26,613 nt of DNA, taken from the NCBI GenBank assembly GCA_027604685.1, contig JADHYX010000282.1, forward strand, positions 2,308 to 28,920, read 5' to 3'. Of this stretch, positions 21,220-26,613 are shown piece by piece. A program made the position numbers and the translations under genes. Positions within the stretch are counted from its first letter, which is position 1, and each line of letters begins with the position of its first letter. Source of the stretch: Lobulomyces angularis. Its lineage: Eukaryota; Chytridiomycota; Chytridiomycetes; Lobulomycetales; Lobulomycetaceae. The notes beneath the pieces were generated by a model. It had not been told where the DNA came from. It searched no databases and was given only the letters and a program-made list of their open reading frames with translations.

Positions 21220-21739
21220 AAGCTCTAAAAAGATTATACCCTTTTTTACACAAAAACATACATTAATTTTGTCAATTTAGTAGCTATTAAAAACATTACT
21301 TTTTAATAATAATCTCTTTAAGTAATTTTTATAATTATTTTAAAAACATTTATATTTTCCGTATAATTCGAGAGATCCAAGAGCTTACCAAATATATATA
21401 TGGGGTGATATAATTAAAATATTAATACTACTTACACCGGCTACGCGTTGGTGAAGATAAAACCTAAATATCCTCATTACAAAGATACAAAATGCAAAAC
21501 AATGGCTTTAAGTAAAAGCAATAAATACTTAAACTCTTCTCCAAAAATTGCTGATGTATAATACATAATGCAATTTTCCTCCTAATCAAAGTTATTGTGC
21601 ATTACCCTTTTTGTTGTTTCGAATTTGGTTGACTATTTTTTGTTTGTAATTCCGATTTGATTAATGTTGGGGCTTTGTGACGAAAATAAACTTTTTTCAG
21701 CAATAAATTAGCAAAAGGAAATTTTCAATTTGCATCGAA
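21220..21739. other. intergenic, nothing recognised
   Basis: About 520 bp of AT-rich spacer containing one slightly GC-richer patch near 21438-21460. No coding exon, tRNA or repeat recognised. It should include the promoter of the secreted PI-PLC-X-like gene. Confidence 0.4.
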
Positions 21740-23228
21740 ATGTTTCGTCAAATTGTTCTCTTCACAACCGTGTTTACATTGACTTTTGCTCGTAAATGCA
21801 ATGGATATGAAGAACTCTGCTCAAGGACTCTTAATTCAGGTAACTTATCAACGTCATTTTCAGATACACTTACTGTTTTATTCCAACAGTTGTTTTGCCC
21901 TTTTTGCACAATGGTACATCTACAATTATACTTTAAGGATATACTTTTACTTTATTTTATATAGCTTATGCAGTACCTTCAAATTTAACAACTGAAATAC
22001 CTCCAAATGGTTTACACTAACAAAAGTTCAATTTCTTTTAATTTTTTTTTTTTTTTTAGTTAGCCAAAATCCTGGCTGGACCATTGGTACATCAATTATT
22101 TTTGAAATTTTTTCATTATATTTTTTTTTTTTTTATAAGATTTACAACTGGAAGATGGAATTCGTGGATTTGAATTGGATCTAGCTTGGAGTAACGTTTC
22201 AGGAAGTAACGTCCTCTATATGTGTCATGGAAACTGTGATGATGGCATTGGTAAAAATATGCAATTGAGATATATCTTAACTTTTTCTGTTATTTTTTAA
22301 AAAAAAAAAATAAAAAAAAATTATAATTTTAGGCTTTAAAGGTCCAATGGCAATTGATGTTTTTAAACTTTTTGAAGATTTTTTAACTAAAAATACAGAT
22401 GAAGTAATAAAAATTGAGTTTCAAAATGATGCGTAAGGAAAAAAAAAATTAAAAAAAAAATGAAAACTAAAATCCAAATATTAATACTTTTTTATTTTTT
22501 TATTAAAAAAAAAAAAAAAAAATTTGAAGTGGTATTTCTGCGGCAGAATTATCTACTTTATTGGGCCCAACTTTAGTGAATATGGCAATTGTGCCTGTTT
22601 CACCACCACCAAATGTTTGGCCAACTCTTGAAGAATTGATAACAACTAATAAAAGAATTTTATTTACTACGAACAATGGAGTAGATGGTAGTCATCCATG
22701 GCTGCAGGCTGGTGAATCTCTGTTTACTGCTAATCATTATGTTTATTTTTCCGAAGGTTTATTTAAAGTTTTATTATTTTACTTTAAATGCTAATTTGAT
22801 TATCACAATATAAAACAGAGCAACAAAAATGTGATTTTAGTTGGGGACCCAGTACGAAAAAGCCATTTTTTAAGTTGAATCATTTATTTGCTATAGAAGT
22901 TACAAAGTCAATTTATTACCCAAATTTTGAAGATGCAAAAAATAAAAACTCATTGGAATCACTACAAAGACATGCCAGTATGTGCAAAGCAGCTGATATT
23001 CAAATCAACTATTTGTCAGTAGATTTTGGGAGAACTGGCGACTTATTAAAAGCAGTTGCCATTCTAAATGGAGTTCCACCTCCAGCTGAATCTAAACCAC
23101 TTCCAGGATCGTCATCAGATCCTTCAAAGGAAGTTGGAAATAAGCGAATGCCTTCAAGTTCTGTAAGCAATGCAGTGAGTTGGATTTCCTATTGCTTAAT
23201 TATTGTTATGACCTGCATGATTAACTGA
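21740..23228 (+). CDS. secreted, GPI-type PI-PLC-X-like protein
   Basis: Eight exons, 21740-21839, 21890-21913, 21965-22009, 22060-22086, 22140-22250, 22333-22432, 22530-22756, 22819-23228; 347 residues. The fold is that of PLC-like phosphodiesterases (PI-PLC X TIM barrel). Seen: a signal peptide (MFRQIVLFTTVFTLTFA), CNGYEELCSR, then LHNAYAV with the first catalytic His, DLQLEDGIRGFELDL with the conserved Asp-Gly-Ile-Arg and Glu-Asp type residues, CHGNCD with the second catalytic His, a V-x-K-I-E-F strand, and W-P-T-L-x-E-L. A Pro/Ser-rich linker and hydrophobic tail (WISYCLIIVMTCMI) indicate a GPI anchor, so it probably sits on the outer surface or wall. No calcium-binding or PH/C2 domains are present. 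Exon 2 is a 24-nt micro-exon that carries the catalytic His; the first five introns are all phase 1. Substrate is unknown; fungal relatives are poorly characterised. Confidence 0.88.
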
Positions 23229-23728
23229 ATCAAGAATTAGATTGTATAATTTTTCAATATTTATTGTTTATTTTCTGTTTCATTGTTTCGTTGTACATTT
23301 TAGAAATATCATATAAAATATTTTAGATTATTTTTTAGTTATTTTTTCAATTACTTCAGAGTCCTCTTTTACATCTGTTTAACATCATTTTAAAATTTTC
23401 TATTCTCTTGAATTTTTTGTTGTAATCGTAACTTTCGTACCTTGGAAATAAAGTAAAACTTGGTTCCAAACAAAAAGGGTTGTTGAAACAATGAGCTTTT
23501 CGGATAATTATGCAGACCTTCATTGAACTCCTAGTAATCGGTTTAATCTTTCTATAATCTGAACGGTCTTTCTATAATAGGATAATAAATTTGCTTGTAA
23601 ATTGCAATTAAAAAAAAAAAAAATTTTTTTAGATTGTTAATTGAAAAGTACTGTTTTGCTGTTTTTTTTGTTGATTGTACAACTGAAATTAAACTCGCAA
23701 TTTTTTTTTTTTTTCAAAATTAAATATT
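23229..23728. other. 3' flank and spacer before the transposon
   Basis: AT-rich spacer after the PI-PLC-X-like stop codon, with mono-A and mono-T tracts near 23610 and 23700. A frame starting near 23641 runs into the transposon end and looks accidental. No gene supported. Confidence 0.45.
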
Positions 23729-23730
23729 TA

Positions 23731-23956
23731 CAGTGGCAAAAAAAACTGTCACTGTGTTTGGATTATTTTAATTTACACATTGATTTCTCAACAACAACAC
23801 TATACAACATACAACCGTTTGACACTTTAATCTTTAAAATGCACAGTTCTTGGTCTATCAGATGAGCATTAAAACAAACCATATGATAGCTTTATTAAAA
23901 AGTTATGAACGATCAAAAGTGAACATATTATTGCGACAATTATTTCTTCTTAAGTA
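23731..23956 (+). repeat. left terminal inverted repeat
   Basis: Imperfect inverted copy of 24955-25179. The best conserved parts are the outer 17 bases, a TGATTTCTCA-CAACAAC stretch near 23783, and the inner block from about 23893 to 23950. The long TIR with conserved outer and inner segments recalls the IR/DR arrangement of some Tc1 elements. Confidence 0.82.
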
Positions 23957-24149
23957 AATTCAAAAATTCCACTTTTCTCCAAGAAGAGAGATCACGTGAC
24001 CTCCACATTTTTTAGATCAACGTACCATCACAAATGTTTTACATATAAATCATAAAAAGCGCTGTCGGAAAAGGACACTAAGCTATTCTCATCGCTACCA
24101 CTCAAGGTCATTCAACACGATAAATTTCTGCTTCCTTTGAGATCCATCA

Positions 24150-24930
24150 CTTTTAGGCGGTGCCGACAACGGAAAGAACCACACCACTTCGTATGACCGC
24201 CCGAGAAAGTTAACGACTCGAAAAAACCGATTATTGGTGCGTAAAATGTCTTCAAGTGAATTACCTACTTCAGTAATTGCTCAACAATGTTTGGAATTTG
24301 ATTATGGGATCCAAATGACTGGCCGGAGCGTGTAGAACGCAAAAAGCGGCCAATTGGTAAGAACTCGCAAATAACTGCCTCTTTGAAAAAGAAAAAATCG
24401 TCGACAAAATCAGTTCGACTTTTATCGAAAATGGAATTTACAGGACTGGCAGACAGTTTTTTGGTCTGATGAGAATAAGCTCACGCTTTTTAGCTTAGAT
24501 GGAAGACAATACTGCTGGCTCTATTCAAGCGACCCGCTCCATGATCTCATATTAGATGCACAGCTTTACCAGAATACACTACAAGACCAGTTGTTGTCTA
24601 ACCTTGATTAGTATGGAATGAATAAGGAGGATGTTTTCTTCCAAAATGATAACAACTCAACGATAAAGCCAATTTTACTAAGAAATGGTTCAAAGAAATG
24701 ATATCAATGTTTTCGAGTGGCTAGCCCAATCCCGGATTTGAATTCTTCTGGCATCTCTAGAATGAAGTTTACAAAAGGCTTCGTAATCAACCGAAAAAGC
24801 CAAAAAACATGGTGAACTTTGGGAGCTTCGGGAAAAAATTTGGAATACGATGGAAACCACGCCAGAAATTAATTAGCTCTTTCTTGGGGAATTTTCAGGA
24901 CGTTCGTAAAGCAAAGGGTGGTTACACTAA
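24150..24930 (+). pseudogene. broken Tc1-type transposase
   Basis: Several frames must be combined to follow the protein, and stops and shifts interrupt it, so it is inactive. Recognisable pieces in order: a helix-turn-helix segment with DRPRKLTTRKNRLLVRK (near 24205), the first catalytic strand TVFWSDENKLTLFSLDGRQY (near 24455, first Asp of the DDE/D triad), YGMNKEDVFFQNDN (near 24615, second Asp), KKWFKEMI (near 24685), the P-D-L-N remnant (near 24733) where the third acidic region begins, and an ELWE-LREKIW-like tail near 24822. These follow the Tc1 order. The region between the HTH and first Asp is degraded. Confidence 0.82.
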
Positions 24931-24954
24931 ATGGTAGATATTAAATAAATTAGT

Positions 24955-25179
24955 TTTTTTACTAAAAAGAAAAAAAATTGTCGCAATGAAGTGTTCACTT
25001 TTGATTGTTTATAACTTTTTATAAAGCAACCATATTGTCTGCTCTTTAGCGGAACCAATTGCCCAAGAATAAAGCTTTCCAATAAATTATGTGTTAACTA
25101 GTTGTCTTGTAGTTGCTGCTGAGAAATCAAGCAGTACATGAAAAAAATTCAACCCTTGCGAAAGTTTTTTCCGCCACTG
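24955..25179 (-). repeat. right terminal inverted repeat
   Basis: Inverted counterpart of 23731-23956. The inner block lies about 147 bp from the outer end, against about 150 bp on the left, showing that the two repeats are collinear and not separate chance matches. Confidence 0.82.
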
Positions 25180-25181
25180 TA

Positions 25182-25507
25182 TCATCATTTAATTGTTATA
25201 AAGGAAAAAGAGAACAACAGCATAAAAATCAAGTGATCTGAAATTTATTATTTATAAGATATTAAAATTTTAAAAGAATGTAGTACCCAAACTGTTATTA
25301 TTATAAAGAACAGTAAAGTTTAAAAAAAAAAGTATCGTATAGGTATATTTTTTATTGATAAGGAAGAATTTTACTTGCTTTAACGTTTGATTTTAATTGG
25401 TAAAATTTAACCTGTTATTTAATCTTCGTAAGTAACTAATTTACAGAAACTATTTTCAAATATTTGAAACCAAATTCAAAAAGAAGTTCAAAGAAAAAAA
25501 AAAAACT
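25182..25507. other. spacer after transposon
   Basis: AT-rich spacer between the transposon and the stop codon of the minus-strand gene. No gene or repeat recognised; it should hold the 3' end of that gene. Confidence 0.45.
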
Positions 25508-26613
25508 TTAATCTAAATTATCAAAAATAGCTCCTAATTCGGTTAAACTTTTAGTTAGTTGAGAAAATGCAGCCTGAATAGCAGCAGTATCCAAATTTTT
25601 ATTTCCAGTAGCCTTGTCATCTATTATCGAAGCTTCCCCTTCTTCGACTACATTTTCTTTCTCAGCAACTACATTATCATTATCTGCTACGGGTGGTACT
25701 TCAGCTGCCGCCTTTATATTCTTATTATCAACTAATTCCTTGGATTTTTGTGCACATTCTTTTGCTTTCTATATTATTTGTGATAGTAAAATTTAGAAGA
25801 ATTAAAATTGTATAGAAATTTACCGTTGCGGCCAAATCGGCTTCTTCTTTTACTTTCTCAGCAGCTGCTACCTCTTCAGCAGTTTTGTTGGCGATGGCGT
25901 CCTATAAAAAGAACGAAAAAATTTAGATACAAATTATGCTGTTATTTTATTTTTACCTGAAGGGCTTTGTCAGCTAATGCTTTGTTTTCTAAAGCTTTAT
26001 TTTGATTTTCCAAGTCCACTTTTAACTGATCCTGTGCACCTTTTAGGGCCTTTTCTAAATCTGCTACTCCACCATTGTTTGTTTCACCAGCATTTGCAAT
26101 CATAGCTTCGTCTAGTAATACTTGATTATCGGCAACTGCACAAGCATCGTCCGCAATCTTGGCTGCCAATTTTAATTGTTCGTTATTTGGATCAGCTGAT
26201 AAATTTTTTCTTGCATCTGTCAATTTCTTTTGTGCCTAAATAAAAAATAATTTAAAAATTTTGCATCAAAATAAAGCATTTTTTTATAGAAATTACCTCT
26301 TCAGCTAAAGCTTTATCTTCCGATAAATCAATTTTTGCTTTATCGGCAAGAGCCTTTGCTCCTTGGTTGTTGTTGACTTCTTTATCATTTCCTTGTTGTT
26401 GACCTTGGTTACCAGCACCAGAAACAGGTTTAGTTACAAATTTCAATCCGTTTGTGAAGTCAGGTGCTAAACCATCTCTACAAGTTTCAGCACCTTTCAA
26501 AGCATCAGGTGCACGACATTTTGTTCCATCACAACAAGCAGATTGGCATTCTTCGTCTTTAGTGCAAGGACCAGTAGTGAATTGATCTCCTTTGATTTTA
26601 TTGTCGAAAGGAC
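25508..26613 (-). CDS. Ala-rich protein with Cys motif, 5' end outside window
   Basis: Minus-strand exons: 26613(partial)-26297, 26235-25957, 25901-25824, 25768-25508, all introns phase 0 and 55-61 nt; about 310 residues are visible. The visible N-terminal part holds a compact Cys motif, C-x5-C-x3-CC-x4-C-x11-C (GPCTKDEEC, ACC, KC, TC), similar in spacing to fungal biotrophy-associated secreted protein 2-type domains. After a Gly/Gln/Asn linker come Ala/Lys/Asp/Glu-rich helical stretches with recurring ALADKA-like words, likely coiled coil, then an acidic, Val/Asn-rich tail. A secreted or wall protein is plausible, but the signal peptide, if any, lies outside the window. The intron boundaries cut the Ala-rich region into helical blocks of similar composition. 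Function unknown. Confidence 0.78.

Larger units (their letters stand above)
23731..25179 (+). mobile_element. decayed Tc1/mariner-family transposon
   Basis: A 1449-bp element flanked by TA on both sides (23729-23730 and 25180-25181), the target of Tc1/mariner elements. Both ends start CAGTGGC when read inward, followed by nn-AAAAAACT. The inverted repeats extend about 225 bp and contain a near-identical inner block (AAAAAGTTAT..CAATCAAAAGTGAAC..TGCGACAATT). Between them are remnants of a transposase in plus orientation. The interior is visibly richer in G and C than the flanking DNA, consistent with an origin in a different base composition or with insertion after the host had drifted. Length and layout fit a full-length, single-gene Tc1-like element. 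Confidence 0.88.

Noticed and set aside
23641..23865. 74-residue plus frame with hydrophobic start
   Set aside because: Begins in a T-rich spacer without ATG at the stated start and runs through the left transposon repeat; no conserved content.
25614..25796. Ser/Thr-rich plus-strand frame
   Set aside because: Mirror image of the Ala/Glu-rich last exon of the minus-strand gene, which has consistent splice phases.
1..26613. Prokaryotic or phage-like system (operon, CRISPR, toxin-antitoxin)
   Set aside because: No Shine-Dalgarno-led operons or repeat-spacer arrays; genes are intron-split with eukaryotic families (RanBP1, NF-YC, bZIP).
1..26613. tRNA, rRNA or other structured RNA genes
   Set aside because: Reading both strands for the T-loop GGTTCGAATCC-type box and paired stems gave nothing convincing; a covariance search would be needed to exclude divergent ones.

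Overview
This is nuclear DNA of a eukaryote, most likely an early-diverging fungus. It is very AT-rich, and the genes are split by many tiny GT-AG introns (mostly 38-90 nt) with pyrimidine-rich or T-rich 3' ends and the standard genetic code. The fungal reading rests on a Yap/Pap1-type bZIP basic region, a Php5/HAP5-like NF-YC, a secreted PI-PLC-X-like protein with a GPI-type tail, and a Cys-motif secreted protein resembling fungal biotrophy-associated proteins. Homologues of FAM135, GON4L and C5orf34, better known from animals, argue against a derived yeast. I cannot name the species. Nearly every usable reading frame belongs to a multi-exon gene, so single-frame ORFs mislead here; I rebuilt exon structures by hand and checked that splice phases close.

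Layout. 308-5784: two paralogous polytopic membrane-protein genes in divergent, head-to-head orientation, sharing five intron positions. 6098-7753: a 79-residue protein with a PCNA-binding-like tail, a doubtful 59-residue ORF, and a bZIP factor. 7967-8803 (minus): a tail-anchored protein of unknown family, divergent from a 13-exon GON4L-like nuclear protein (8877-13057). 13346-14225: RanBP1. 14737-17843: a FAM135-type lipase-fold protein, convergent with NF-YC (17913-18916, minus). 19712-21219: a C5orf34-like protein. 21740-23228: the secreted PI-PLC-X-like protein. 23731-25179: a decayed Tc1/mariner element with about 225-bp inverted repeats and flanking TA. 25508 to the right edge (minus): an Ala-rich, Cys-motif secreted-type protein, 5' part outside the window.

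The genes do not form a pathway or operon. The region looks like ordinary dense gene space (transcription, nuclear transport, lipid-related and surface proteins) with one tandem-inverted duplication and one transposon fossil. The most unusual items are the membrane-protein pair, with a GC-AG versus GT-AG switch at a homologous intron; the C5orf34-like gene in a fungal context; the PIP-box mini-protein; and a frame-neutral, stop-free intron inside the bZIP DNA-binding region.
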